DNA of 64,000 nt, taken from NCBI RefSeq assembly GCF_963929015.1, contig NZ_CAWVHE010000012.1:124001-188000 (forward strand), read 5' to 3'. A program made the translations under genes and the position numbers. Below, piece after piece: positions 51,475 to 60,847 of the stretch; the stretch's first letter is position 1; the number at the start of each line of letters is the position of its first letter. This DNA comes from Merdimonas sp963929015. GTDB lineage: Bacteria > Bacillota > Clostridia > Lachnospirales > Lachnospiraceae. The notes under the pieces were generated by a model that was given only the letters and a program-made list of their open reading frames with translations, was not told where the DNA came from and did no database searches.

Positions 51475-52353
51475 ATGAAAGGTATTATTTTAGCAGGAGG
51501 TTCAGGAACCAGATTGTATCCTCTGACCAAGGCGGTTTCCAAGCAGATCATGCCGGTGTATGATAAGCCGATGATCTATTACCCGCTGTCCACTTTGATG
51601 CTTGCGGGCATCCGGGAGATCCTGATCATATCTACGCCGAGAGATCTGCCTGTATTTCAGGAGCTTTTCGGTACGGGAGAGCATCTGGGCCTTAACATGT
51701 CTTATGCAGTGCAGGAGAGCCCCAGGGGACTGGCGGATGCGTTTATTATTGGAGAGAAGTTTATCGGAGACGACGATGTGGCTCTGGTACTTGGAGATAA
51801 CATTTTTTACGGGCAGAGCTTTTCCAGAACCCTGCGGACCGCAGTGGACCGGGTGGAGAAGGAGAAGGGCGCCACGATCTTTGGCTACTATGTCCGGGAT
51901 CCCAGAGAGTACGGTGTGGTAGAGTTTGATGAGAATGGAAGAGCGATCTCCATTGAGGAGAAGCCGGAGCATCCGAAGTCCAATTATGCGGTGCCGGGCC
52001 TGTATTTCTATGACAATGATGTGGTAGAGATCGCAAAGAATGTAAAGCCTTCCGCCAGAGGAGAGATTGAGATCACCACGGTCAACAATACTTACCTGGA
52101 GAGGGGCGATCTCTATGTAGAGACGATGGGACGCGGGTTTGCCTGGCTGGATACGGGCAATCACGACGCCCTTCTGGATGCGGCGGACTTTGTGGCTGCT
52201 TTCCAGAAGAGACAGGGACTGTATATTTCCTGTATTGAAGAGATCGCGTATAAGCGGGGATTCATCACAAAAGAGCAGCTGATCGAGCTGGCGCAGCCGC
52301 TTCTTAAGACCAATTACGGGAAATATCTGATCGAGGTTGCGGAAGGACTGTAA
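51475..52353 (+). CDS. rfbA: Glucose-1-phosphate thymidylyltransferase
   Basis: 292 aa, the standard RmlA length. The start ATG at 51475 follows AGGAGGT. The nucleotide-binding signature MKGIILAGGSGTRLYPLT is intact, followed by SKQIMPVYDKPMIYYPLS, LVLGDNIFYG and EEKPEHPKSN, all RmlA hallmarks. It makes dTDP-glucose, the first step toward dTDP-L-rhamnose. It heads a same-strand run with rfbC, an ABC exporter and glycosyltransferases. rfbB and rfbD are elsewhere in the window, so the pathway is complete but split. Confidence 0.97.
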   Translation: MKGIILAGGSGTRLYPLTKAVSKQIMPVYDKPMIYYPLSTLMLAGIREILIISTPRDLPVFQELFGTGEHLGLNMSYAVQESPRGLADAFIIGEKFIGDDDVALVLGDNIFYGQSFSRTLRTAVDRVEKEKGATIFGYYVRDPREYGVVEFDENGRAISIEEKPEHPKSNYAVPGLYFYDNDVVEIAKNVKPSARGEIEITTVNNTYLERGDLYVETMGRGFAWLDTGNHDALLDAADFVAAFQKRQGLYISCIEEIAYKRGFITKEQLIELAQPLLKTNYGKYLIEVAEGL

Positions 52354-52432
52354 ACGGTGATGTGGCTGCCACAGCCGGAAGACAAAGAGTCTTTGGCGGC
52401 AGCAGGCAAATGTTGAATAAGGAGAAGATAAA

Positions 52433-52987
52433 ATGGGAAAAATTCAGGTGGAAACTTGTGAAATAGAAGGGCTTAAGATTATCACGCCTGCCGTGTTCGG
52501 AGACGAGAGAGGCTACTTCATGGAAACTTATAACTACAATGATTATAAAGCTGCCGGGATTGATATGGAGTTTGTGCAGGACAACCAGTCCAGCTCCAAA
52601 AAAGGCGTGCTGCGGGGGCTGCATTTCCAGATCAATTATCCGCAGGACAAGCTGGTCCGTGTGGTCAGCGGCGAGGTGTTTGACGTTGCTGTGGATTTAA
52701 GAGAAGGCTCCGCTACTTATGGGAAATGGTACGGCGTGCTTCTGTCCGCAGAGAACAAAAAGCAGTTCTTCATTCCGAAGAATTTCGCCCACGGATTTCT
52801 GGTGCTTTCGGATTCCGCAGAGTTCGCTTACAAATGTACAGATTTTTATCATCCAAACGATGAAGGCGGCCTTGCGTGGAACGATCCGGATATCGGCGTA
52901 GAGTGGCCGATCCCGGAAGGCATGGAGCTCACCATTTCCGAGAAGGATCAGAAATGGGGCGGCATTAAAGACTTTAAGAGAGCCTAG
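52433..52987 (+). CDS. rfbC: dTDP-4-dehydrorhamnose 3,5-epimerase
   Basis: 184 aa, normal RmlC size, cupin fold. DERGYFMETYNYNDY, the catalytic-His segment RGLHFQ, the Asp in VDLREGSATYG and the FAHGFLVLSD motif are all present. It epimerises dTDP-4-keto-6-deoxyglucose at C3 and C5. It follows rfbA by 79 bp, with AAGGAG before the ATG. Confidence 0.96.
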   Translation: MGKIQVETCEIEGLKIITPAVFGDERGYFMETYNYNDYKAAGIDMEFVQDNQSSSKKGVLRGLHFQINYPQDKLVRVVSGEVFDVAVDLREGSATYGKWYGVLLSAENKKQFFIPKNFAHGFLVLSDSAEFAYKCTDFYHPNDEGGLAWNDPDIGVEWPIPEGMELTISEKDQKWGGIKDFKRA

Positions 52988-53016
52988 GACACAGGACAGG
53001 ATATGGAGGGAAAAAG

Positions 53017-53793
53017 GTGTCGACTTATATACATAATTTTCTGGCATACAAGGAACTTTTAAAAGAGCTTGTCAGAAGAGACGTAAAGACCAAATACAGA
53101 AGATCGTTTCTTGGAATGATGTGGTCTGTGTTAAACCCGCTGGGCATGATGATCATCATGTCCATCGTGTTTTCTCATGTGTTCCGGGCAAATATTGAGA
53201 ATTTTCCGGTATACCTGATGTGTGGCCAGGTGATCTTCAATTTCTTTAATGAGGCCAGCACCGTGGCCATGAGTTCCATCCTGGGAAATGCGGCTCTGAT
53301 CAAAAAGGTATATGTGCCAAAATATCTGTTTCCGATGTCAAAGGTCTGCTCCTGCTTTGTCAACCTTCTGACATCATTTATTGCGCTTTTGATCGTTATC
53401 GTCGCTACGGGGACGCCGCTTTCCTGGACCGTGGTCCTGCTGGTATTTCCGGTGCTTTATGTCTTTTTGTTCTCGCTGGGAATGGGACTTCTCCTGTCCG
53501 CACTGGTGGTAACCTTCCGGGATCTGCAGCATCTCTACGGAGTGCTGATCACAGCCTGGATGTACCTGACCCCTATTTTCTACCCCATCGAGATGCTGCC
53601 CGGGTGGGTCAGAACGATCGTATCCTGCAATCCCCTGACCTGCATCGTACAGATGCTAAGAGAAGTCATTATGTACGGCCAGGTGCCGGGACTGCGCCTG
53701 CAGCTGATGTGCATCGCGCCCTGCGCCGTGGCGATGATCCTGGGACTCTGGGTCTTTTACAGGCAGCAGGATAAGTTTATTTTGAAGGTATAG
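53017..53793 (+). CDS. ABC-2 type polysaccharide export permease (RgpC/Wzm-like)
   Basis: 258 aa with six predicted membrane helices. The N-terminus YKELLKELVRRDVKTKYRRS, the motif LGMMWSVLNPLGMMIIM and the later LTPIFYPIEMLPGW are typical of Wzm/TagG/RgpC export permeases. It starts with GTG after GGAGGG. With the ATPase 12 bp downstream it should export a lipid-linked polysaccharide across the membrane. The RgpF gene that follows points to a rhamnan-type polymer. Confidence 0.92.
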   Translation: MSTYIHNFLAYKELLKELVRRDVKTKYRRSFLGMMWSVLNPLGMMIIMSIVFSHVFRANIENFPVYLMCGQVIFNFFNEASTVAMSSILGNAALIKKVYVPKYLFPMSKVCSCFVNLLTSFIALLIVIVATGTPLSWTVVLLVFPVLYVFLFSLGMGLLLSALVVTFRDLQHLYGVLITAWMYLTPIFYPIEMLPGWVRTIVSCNPLTCIVQMLREVIMYGQVPGLRLQLMCIAPCAVAMILGLWVFYRQQDKFILKV

Positions 53794-53805
53794 AGGAGGA
53801 TGGAC

Positions 53806-54537
53806 ATGAAGGAACCGATCGTAGAAGTCAATGATGTCTCCATGATGTTTCGTCTATACCGGGAGAATGTTGACAGTTTAAAAGAATTTCTTATTAAGAA
53901 GATCAAGCGCCAGATCGCCTATGATGAGTTCTGGGCTCTGAAAAATGTCTCTTTCCAGGTGGGAAGAGGAGAGGCCGTGGGGCTGGTGGGAAAGAACGGG
54001 TCCGGCAAGAGTACGCTTCTGAAAACCATTGCCGGCGTGTTAAAACCTACCACCGGAAATGTGCTGGTCCGGGGTACCGTGGCGCCCATGATCGAATTGG
54101 GCGCAGGCTTTGACATGGATCTGACAGCAAAAGAAAATATTTTCTTAAACGGCGCCCTTCTTGGCTATCCCAAGGAGATGCTGGAAGAAAATATGGGCCG
54201 CATCATCGAGTTCTCTGAACTGGATCAGTTTATGGACGTGCCGATTAAAAACTTTTCTTCCGGTATGATCGCCAGGCTTGGATTTGCGGTGGCCACGATC
54301 TATACGCCGGATATCCTGATCGTAGACGAGATCCTGTCGGTAGGCGACTGGCAGTTTCAGGCCAAATGTCACCGCAGGATCCAGGAAATGCTGGAGCAGG
54401 GTACCACCCTTTTGTTTGTCTCCCACAGTATGGATCAGGTGAAGGAAGTATGCAGCCGGGCTATTTTGCTAAGCCACGGCCAGATGTTGATGGACGATGC
54501 AGTGGAAAAGGTGTGCGAACGATACGGCGAGGCCTAA
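53806..54537 (+). CDS. Polysaccharide export ATPase (RgpD/Wzt-like, short form)
   Basis: 243 aa. The ATG at 53806 is chosen because AGAGGAGG ends at 53799, leaving 6 bases; the ATG at 53800 would have none. Walker A VGKNGSGKST, signature NFSSGMIARLGFA, Walker B ILIVDEIL and SHSMDQVKEVC are intact. It belongs to the TagH/Wzt/RgpD subfamily. It lacks the C-terminal carbohydrate-binding domain of long Wzt proteins, so chain-end recognition is not expected. It partners with the permease just upstream. Confidence 0.93.
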   Translation: MKEPIVEVNDVSMMFRLYRENVDSLKEFLIKKIKRQIAYDEFWALKNVSFQVGRGEAVGLVGKNGSGKSTLLKTIAGVLKPTTGNVLVRGTVAPMIELGAGFDMDLTAKENIFLNGALLGYPKEMLEENMGRIIEFSELDQFMDVPIKNFSSGMIARLGFAVATIYTPDILIVDEILSVGDWQFQAKCHRRIQEMLEQGTTLLFVSHSMDQVKEVCSRAILLSHGQMLMDDAVEKVCERYGEA

Positions 54538-54565
54538 GCCACAGGAAGAACAAAGGAGAGAAGAA

Positions 54566-56512
54566 ATGATCATTAATCATGAAACGGCCAGAAGGCTGGC
54601 CATCTATTTCTTTTATGATAAAGGAGGGATCGTAGACAGCTACGTTCCCTATTTTCTGGAAGACTTAAAGAAAAATGTGACGGAGATCAGCATCGTCTGC
54701 AACGGGAAGCTGACCGGGGAAGGCAAAGAGATCCTGGAAAAATACGGAGAAGTGTTTGTCCGGGAAAATAAAGGCTTTGATGTGTGGGCGTACAAGACTT
54801 CCCTGGAACACTACGGCTGGGAAAAGCTGGAGACCTATGATGAAGTGATCATGCTGAACAATACGATCATGGGGCCTGTCTATCCTTTCCGCGAGACGTT
54901 TGAAAAGATGGACGCAAGGGATCTGGACTTCTGGGGACTGACCGAGTACTTTAAGATCAAGGGCGATCCCTTTGGATATTCGCCGTACGGATATCTGCCA
55001 GATCATGTCCAGTCTCACTGGATCGCCTGCAGAAAGAGCCTGGTATCAAGTCCTGCGTTTCATCAGTACTGGGAAAATATGCCCATGATCGAGGATTATG
55101 CTCAGGCAGTCGGAAAGCATGAGTCCATCTTTACCAAACATTTCGCTGATCAGGGCTACCGCTGGGGCGTTTCTGTGGAGTTTGAGGATCTTAGAAATTA
55201 TAGCGGATATCCGCTGATGATGTGTCCGAAAAAGCTGGTGGAAGAGAGGAGATGCCCGATTTTTAAAAAGCGCAGTTTCTTCCATATGGTAGATGATTTC
55301 CTGAAGAACACAACCGGAGAACAGACCAGCGAACTCTTTGAGTACCTTAGGTACCACACAGATTATGACGTGGATATGATCTGGGACACCATTCTTCGGA
55401 ATTATCATCAGTATGACATTGTCAAGAATCTGAACCTGACTTATGTGCTTCCCACCAATCAGTATGACAGGGAGGCGCTGGAAAAACAGACCGCAGATCA
55501 TAAGGTGGCTCTGGTGATGCACCTGTATTTTGAAGACCTCCTGGAGGAATCTTACAGGCATGTGTCATCCATGCCGGAAAATGCAGACATTTACCTGACC
55601 ACAGATACGCCGGAAAAGAAGGCCGCGATCGAGAAGGTGTTCGCGGGGCTGCCCTGCCATAAACTGGAGGTGCGGCTGATCGAGAACCGGGGAAGGGACG
55701 TCAGCAGTCTGCTGGTGGGCGTCAAGGATGTGATCATGGATTACGATCTGGTCTGCTTTGTCCATGACAAGAAGACGGCCCAGGTAAAGCCGGGGACCAT
55801 CGGAGCGTCCTTTGCCTACAAGTGTTTTGAAAACACCCTGTCCAACAAAGCCTATGTGGCAAATGTGATCCGCACCTTTGCAGATAATCCGAGGCTTGGG
55901 ATTTTATCTCCGCCGGAGCCCAACCACAGTACCTTCTTTACAACGATTGGCTTTGAGTGGGGACCCAATTACAATGTAACCAGAAAGCTGGCCAAAGAGC
56001 TGGGGCTTACGGTGCCTATGAATGTGCTGGCGCCGCCGGTAGCTCCGCTTGGCACCATGTTCTGGTTCCGCCCAAAGGCCATGAAGCCTCTTTATGACAG
56101 AAACTGGGAATACAAGGATTTCCCGCCGGAGCCCAACAAGATCGACGGCACGCTGCTCCATGCCATTGAGCGGATCTATCCCTTTGTGGTACAGCAGTCC
56201 GGATATTATCCGGCCATCGGTATGACGGACCGGTTCGCGGCGATCGAATATCAGAATCTCCGCCATTATGTAAGGGGCTACAATCAGGTGCTGGTAAATA
56301 ACGGCATCGGGCCTTATTACGATCAGATGCTGGCTCTGATGAATCAGGTGTTTGCGCTGCGGGGCTCCTTTAAGGCGGTGTTTAAGTTCCGGATGAAGCA
56401 GTATCTTAAGAAATATCTTCCCAAGGGCGTTTACAGAAAGCTGAAAAAGAGATGGCGGAAGATGAAAGGCATTGATAACTATAACGGCGTAGAAGTGCAA
56501 GGTGAGGATTAG
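54566..56512 (+). CDS. Rhamnan synthesis protein F (RgpF family)
   Basis: 648 aa from the ATG at 54566 (AAAGGAG 7 bases upstream); an earlier in-frame ATG at 54497 lies inside the ATPase gene. It matches the RgpF family: FFYDKGGIVDSYVPYFL, FVRENKGFDVWAYK and NNTIMGPVYPF in the first half, then MHLYFEDLLEE, VENRGRD-like RLIENRGRDVSSLL, FVHDKKT and LAPPVAPLGTMFWFRPKA in the second. RgpF proteins are rhamnosyltransferases in rhamnose-rich wall polysaccharide synthesis. It sits directly after the exporter, as in streptococcal rgp loci. The family is the best evidence that the exported polymer contains rhamnose. Confidence 0.93.
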   Translation: MIINHETARRLAIYFFYDKGGIVDSYVPYFLEDLKKNVTEISIVCNGKLTGEGKEILEKYGEVFVRENKGFDVWAYKTSLEHYGWEKLETYDEVIMLNNTIMGPVYPFRETFEKMDARDLDFWGLTEYFKIKGDPFGYSPYGYLPDHVQSHWIACRKSLVSSPAFHQYWENMPMIEDYAQAVGKHESIFTKHFADQGYRWGVSVEFEDLRNYSGYPLMMCPKKLVEERRCPIFKKRSFFHMVDDFLKNTTGEQTSELFEYLRYHTDYDVDMIWDTILRNYHQYDIVKNLNLTYVLPTNQYDREALEKQTADHKVALVMHLYFEDLLEESYRHVSSMPENADIYLTTDTPEKKAAIEKVFAGLPCHKLEVRLIENRGRDVSSLLVGVKDVIMDYDLVCFVHDKKTAQVKPGTIGASFAYKCFENTLSNKAYVANVIRTFADNPRLGILSPPEPNHSTFFTTIGFEWGPNYNVTRKLAKELGLTVPMNVLAPPVAPLGTMFWFRPKAMKPLYDRNWEYKDFPPEPNKIDGTLLHAIERIYPFVVQQSGYYPAIGMTDRFAAIEYQNLRHYVRGYNQVLVNNGIGPYYDQMLALMNQVFALRGSFKAVFKFRMKQYLKKYLPKGVYRKLKKRWRKMKGIDNYNGVEVQGED

Positions 56513-56516
56513 ATCT

Positions 56517-58337
56517 ATGAAAAATAAGATCGACTATATGGATATGCTGAAAAAAGTATCCCCTTATAATATTAAGAAGGGGATACTTTATTTCCGGCAC
56601 TATGGAGCCAGAGGCTTCTGGGTAAAACTGACCGAGAGATTTCAGAAAGATGACATTGATTACCAGGAGTGGTATCAGAGGCATGTTCCGGATGAGAAAG
56701 AGTTAGAGAGACAGAGGAGAGAACGCTTTGCAAAGCGACCTCTGATCAGTATTCTGGTGCCGGTGTATCGCACTCCGATCCCGTTTCTTGCGGATATGAT
56801 CGATTCAGTGCGGGCGCAGACCTACGGAAACTGGGAGCTGTGCATTGCCAATGCAGATCCTTCATGCCGGGAAGTGGGCGATTATCTTAGAACGGTCTGT
56901 GCGGAGGAGCCCAGGATAAAGGTCAAAGACGTGCCGGAGAATGAAGGGATCGCCCAGAACACCAATGCGGCGCTTTCCATTGCTTCCGGAGAATACATCG
57001 GGTTTCTGGACCATGACGACCTTCTGACCGCAGACGCTCTCTATGAAATGGTAAAATGTATGAATGAGAGGGAGGATGTGGAGGTGCTCTACTCGGATGA
57101 GGATAAGATCACCTCGGATTCCAGAGAGTATTTTGCTCCACACTTCAAACCGGACTTTAACCTGGATCTTCTTCGCTCCAATAATTATTTCTGCCATTTT
57201 GTGGTGGCAAAAAAGGAGCTGATCCTGCAGGTGGGAGCGTTCCGGGGAGCCTTTAACGGAGCCCAGGATTACGACCTGGTGCTGCGTCTGGTGGAGCAGG
57301 CAAAGGCTGTGGGACATGTCCCCAGGATCCTCTATCACTGGAGAGTCCACAAGGCGTCTACGGCGGATAATCCTATGAGCAAGATGTATGCTTATGATGC
57401 CGGAAAGCGGGCCATAGAAGAGCATCTGAAACGGTGCGGCCAGGAGGCGGAAGTTTCTCACACCAAAGACCTTGGGTTCTACCGGGTGAAATACGCCCTA
57501 CGGGAACGTCCGCTGGTATCCATTCTGATCCCCAACAAGGATCAGGCGGATACGTTAGGACAGTGCATCCGTTCGATCAGGGAAAAGACCGGGTATTCCA
57601 ATTATGAGATCATCGTCATTGAAAATAATAGTGTGGAAGAAGAAACATTTTCTTATTATGAGGAGCTGCAGAAGGACGAACAGGTGCGGGTCGTATACTG
57701 GAAGGATGAGTTTAATTACTCTGCCATCAATAATTTTGGCGCAGGCTATGCAAGAGGAGAGTATCTGCTGTTCCTGAACAATGACATTGAGGTGATCGAC
57801 GCAGACTGGCTGGAGGAACTTCTGGCCAACTGTGAAAGAGAAGAAGTAGGCATTGTGGGAGCTAAACTCTATTACCCGGATGATACGGTGCAGCACGCAG
57901 GGATCGTGGTAGGCATCGGAGGCATTGCCGGAAATATGTTCGTGGGCCTGAAGAGGGGCTATACCGGATATATGCACAAAGCCGTGCTGCAGCAGGATTT
58001 AAGCGCGGTGACAGCGGCCTGTATGCTGATGAAGCGAAAGGCCTTTGAGGAAGTGGGCGGATTTGAGGAAAAGCTCAAAGTGGCCTTTAATGATGTAGAT
58101 CTCTGCCTGAAGGTGAGAAAGGCCGGGTATCTGGTGGTTTTTGATCCCTTTGCAGAGCTTTATCACTATGAATCCAAAAGCCGGGGAGCCGAGGATACGC
58201 CGGAGAAGATCCGCAGGTTTCAGAGCGAGATTGAATTTATGCGGAACCGGTGGATCGAGATCCTGAAAAACGGGGATCCGATGTATAATCGCAATTTAAG
58301 TCTGAAAAAGTGGGACTATTCGCTGAAAGGGAATTAG
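56517..58337 (+). CDS. Two-domain glycosyltransferase family 2 (probable rhamnosyltransferase)
   Basis: 606 aa. The ATG at 56517 lies 8 bases after AAGGTGAGG; a GTG at 56502 in frame overlaps the previous gene. There are two GT2 domains. The first (about 80-290) has ISILVPVYRTP, GFLDHDDLL and SDEDKI. The second (about 325-560) has VSILIPNKDQADTL, FLNNDIEVI and MKRKAFEEVGGFEE with a late HYESKSRG. Tandem GT2 enzymes like this occur in O-antigen and rhamnan clusters and may add two different linkages. It follows RgpF by 4 bp. Confidence 0.9.
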   Translation: MKNKIDYMDMLKKVSPYNIKKGILYFRHYGARGFWVKLTERFQKDDIDYQEWYQRHVPDEKELERQRRERFAKRPLISILVPVYRTPIPFLADMIDSVRAQTYGNWELCIANADPSCREVGDYLRTVCAEEPRIKVKDVPENEGIAQNTNAALSIASGEYIGFLDHDDLLTADALYEMVKCMNEREDVEVLYSDEDKITSDSREYFAPHFKPDFNLDLLRSNNYFCHFVVAKKELILQVGAFRGAFNGAQDYDLVLRLVEQAKAVGHVPRILYHWRVHKASTADNPMSKMYAYDAGKRAIEEHLKRCGQEAEVSHTKDLGFYRVKYALRERPLVSILIPNKDQADTLGQCIRSIREKTGYSNYEIIVIENNSVEEETFSYYEELQKDEQVRVVYWKDEFNYSAINNFGAGYARGEYLLFLNNDIEVIDADWLEELLANCEREEVGIVGAKLYYPDDTVQHAGIVVGIGGIAGNMFVGLKRGYTGYMHKAVLQQDLSAVTAACMLMKRKAFEEVGGFEEKLKVAFNDVDLCLKVRKAGYLVVFDPFAELYHYESKSRGAEDTPEKIRRFQSEIEFMRNRWIEILKNGDPMYNRNLSLKKWDYSLKGN

Positions 58338-58345
58338 GCGCTGGT

Positions 58346-59299
58346 ATGAAAGAAGTAACGGTAGTAATACCAAATTATAAAGGAAAAGAATATCTGCTGG
58401 CCTGCGTGGAGAGCATTTATGAAAATACGGACCAGGAGACAGAGATCCTGATCGTAGATAATGCCTCGCAGGACGGCAGTATGGAAGAGGTACAGGAAAA
58501 ATATCCCGGGGTCCGCTGTGTGTTTCTGGAGAAGAATTATGGATTTTGCAGGGCTGTCAATGTGGGGATCGAACAGGCCGGGACGCCTTATGTATTCCTC
58601 TTAAACAACGACACTCTGGTCTGCCGCCATGCCATTGATTATCTGACAGCTGCTCTGAAGGCGGATCCTGCTGCTTTTTCTGCGGAGGCAAAGATGATCC
58701 AGTATCAGGACCGGACAAAGATCGACAGCGCCGGTACGTTTTACAATGCGTTTGGCTGGGCGTTTGCCAGGGGCAAGGACAAGTCCGCTGCGAAATATAA
58801 CCGCGCCTGCCGGGCGTTTGCAGCCTGCGGGGGCGCGGCGCTTTACCGGCGGGAGGTGTTTGACCGGATCGGTGATTTTGACGAGGCTCATTTTGCCTAT
58901 CTGGAAGATGTGGACGTGGGATACCGGGCCAGGATTGCGGGCTATCACAACCTCTATGTGCCGTCAGCCCGGATCATCCATGTAGGGAGCGCGTCCAGCG
59001 GATCCAGACACAACGAGTTCAAAGTGCATCTGTCGGCCAGAAATAATGTGTATCTGATTTACAAAAATATGCCGCCGCTTCAGATTTTTTTGAATCTGCC
59101 CTTCCTGTTTGCAGGGTTTCTGGTGAAATTTTTGTTTTTCCTGAAAAAGGGAATGGGGAAGGCATACATAAAAGGACTTCTGGAAGCGCCGGAGCTGATG
59201 AAAAAAGAGAAAAAAGTCCGGTATCAGAAGAAAAATATTCGGAATTATTTAAAAATTCAGATCGAACTGTGGATCAATATCCTTCGACTCTTTTCGTGA
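58346..59299 (+). CDS. Glycosyltransferase family 2 (rhamnosyltransferase-like)
   Basis: 317 aa from the ATG at 58346, 8 bp after the previous stop. VTVVIPNYKGKEYLLACVES, VDNASQDGS, FLLNNDTLVC and GDFDEAHFAYLEDVDVGYRARIAG are typical of rhamnosyl/galactofuranosyl-type GT2 enzymes. A hydrophobic segment near 255-280 and a basic C-terminus suggest membrane contact. It is the last gene of the rfbA-led run. Confidence 0.88.
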   Translation: MKEVTVVIPNYKGKEYLLACVESIYENTDQETEILIVDNASQDGSMEEVQEKYPGVRCVFLEKNYGFCRAVNVGIEQAGTPYVFLLNNDTLVCRHAIDYLTAALKADPAAFSAEAKMIQYQDRTKIDSAGTFYNAFGWAFARGKDKSAAKYNRACRAFAACGGAALYRREVFDRIGDFDEAHFAYLEDVDVGYRARIAGYHNLYVPSARIIHVGSASSGSRHNEFKVHLSARNNVYLIYKNMPPLQIFLNLPFLFAGFLVKFLFFLKKGMGKAYIKGLLEAPELMKKEKKVRYQKKNIRNYLKIQIELWINILRLFS

Positions 59300-59345
59300 A
59301 AAACTTATGTTTCTCTTAAAAATCATACAGAATGTTGTGTTTTCC

Positions 59346-59374
59346 TTGCGTAACTGTGCAAAATAATGTATGAT
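59346..59374 (+). promoter_or_regulatory. Possible promoter of the priming-transferase operon
   Basis: TTGCGT (59346-59351), a 17-bp spacer and TATGAT (59369-59374), 53 bp before the GTG start at 59428. The region is AT-rich compared with its surroundings. The -35 match is weak (3/6). Confidence 0.4.
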
Positions 59375-59427
59375 AAGTTGAGTATGTTACAAAATTATTA
59401 CGGAAAAGTTTCGGAGTTGATGATGTT

Positions 59428-60831
59428 GTGATACGGGAAAATCAACCGCTTTTAAATCGTCTGCAGGTAGCAATCGACGGGATCATTATCATCATTTCCT
59501 ATGTACTTGCATGGTATCTGCGATTTAAAAGCGGGATTTTTGAATTAGACCCCTGGTTTTTATCCCTGCGGGCCTATCTGTCGGCGCTGATTTTTATTGT
59601 GCCGGGTTATCTGCTGCTCTATTATATTTTTCAGCTGTATGTGCCAAGGCGGATGCGGGGAAGAAGGCTGGAGGCGTGGAACGTGCTCCAGGCCAATACC
59701 ATCGGCCTGCTGGCTTTTATATTGATCTTGTATTTCCGCCATCAGTCGGATTTTTCGCGATTGATGATTTTTATTTTCTATGTGCTGAATGTATTTCTGG
59801 AAGTTTTGTCCAGAAATGTGATCCGTTATGCGCTGCGGAGGATGCGGAGCAAAGGCTATAATCAGAAGCATGTGCTTTTGATCGGCTACAGCCGGGCTGC
59901 GGAGGAGTACATCGACAGGGTTCGCCAGAATCCGGAGTGGGGGTACAACATCCGGGGGATTCTCGCGGATAATATGCAAAGGGGTACGGAATACAAAGGC
60001 GTGAAAGTCCTGGGAAGGATTGACAACCTGGAGATCGTACTGCCGCAGAACCGTCTGGATGAGATCATTATCACCCTTGGCCTTGCAGAATATCATAAGC
60101 TGGAGCGCATTGTAAATATGTGCGAGAAGTCCGGGGTGCATACCAAGTTTGTGCCGGATTACAATAAAGTAATCCCAAGCCGGGCCTATACGGAGGATAT
60201 TCAGGGGCTGCCTGTGGTCAACATCCGCAGAGTTCCCTTAAATGATCCGCTGAACCGGTGGCTGAAGCGGATCGTAGATATTTTCGGAGCGCTGGTGGCC
60301 ATCGTGATCTTCTCACCGGTGATGCTTGTGGTGACCATTGCCATCAAGGCTACGTCCCCGGGACCGCTGATCTTTGTACAGGAGCGGGTAGGGCTTCACA
60401 ACCGGCCTTTTAAGATGTACAAATTCCGCTCCATGGTGGTGCAGAACGAGATGACAGAAAAAGGGGAGTGGACCACCAGAAACGACCCGCGGGTGACTGC
60501 GGTGGGGAAATTGATCCGCAAAACCAGTATTGACGAGTTCCCGCAGTTCTTTAACGTACTTAAGGGAGATATGAGTCTGGTCGGACCAAGACCGGAGCGT
60601 CCCCAGTTTGTGGAAAAGTTCAGGGAAGAGATCCCAAGATATATGATCAAGCATCAGGTTCGTCCGGGAATCACCGGCTGGGCGCAGATCAATGGATACC
60701 GGGGAGACACTTCTATCTATAAACGGATCGAATATGATCTGTATTATATTGAGAACTGGACGCTGGGACTGGATATCAAGATTATTATCCTTACATTTTT
60801 TAAAGGATTTGTAAATAAGAACGCCTATTGA
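59428..60831 (+). CDS. Undecaprenyl-phosphate sugar-1-phosphate transferase (polyprenyl-priming enzyme)
   Basis: 467 aa with a GTG start. Four to five N-terminal membrane helices, a CoA-binding-like middle domain (VLLIGYSRAAEEYIDR) and the C-terminal catalytic bacterial sugar transferase domain with a further helix. Diagnostic motifs are SPGPLIFVQERVGL, FKMYKFRSM, KTSIDEFPQFFNVLKG, MSLVGPRPERP and RPGITGWAQINGYRGDT. It matches the WcaJ/TIGR03025-type family, which loads the first sugar phosphate onto undecaprenyl phosphate. It should start synthesis of a surface polymer, probably that exported by the upstream ABC pair. It is followed 16 bp later by an LCP gene. Confidence 0.94.
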   Translation: MIRENQPLLNRLQVAIDGIIIIISYVLAWYLRFKSGIFELDPWFLSLRAYLSALIFIVPGYLLLYYIFQLYVPRRMRGRRLEAWNVLQANTIGLLAFILILYFRHQSDFSRLMIFIFYVLNVFLEVLSRNVIRYALRRMRSKGYNQKHVLLIGYSRAAEEYIDRVRQNPEWGYNIRGILADNMQRGTEYKGVKVLGRIDNLEIVLPQNRLDEIIITLGLAEYHKLERIVNMCEKSGVHTKFVPDYNKVIPSRAYTEDIQGLPVVNIRRVPLNDPLNRWLKRIVDIFGALVAIVIFSPVMLVVTIAIKATSPGPLIFVQERVGLHNRPFKMYKFRSMVVQNEMTEKGEWTTRNDPRVTAVGKLIRKTSIDEFPQFFNVLKGDMSLVGPRPERPQFVEKFREEIPRYMIKHQVRPGITGWAQINGYRGDTSIYKRIEYDLYYIENWTLGLDIKIIILTFFKGFVNKNAY

Positions 60832-60847
60832 TCATAAAGGGGAAGAT

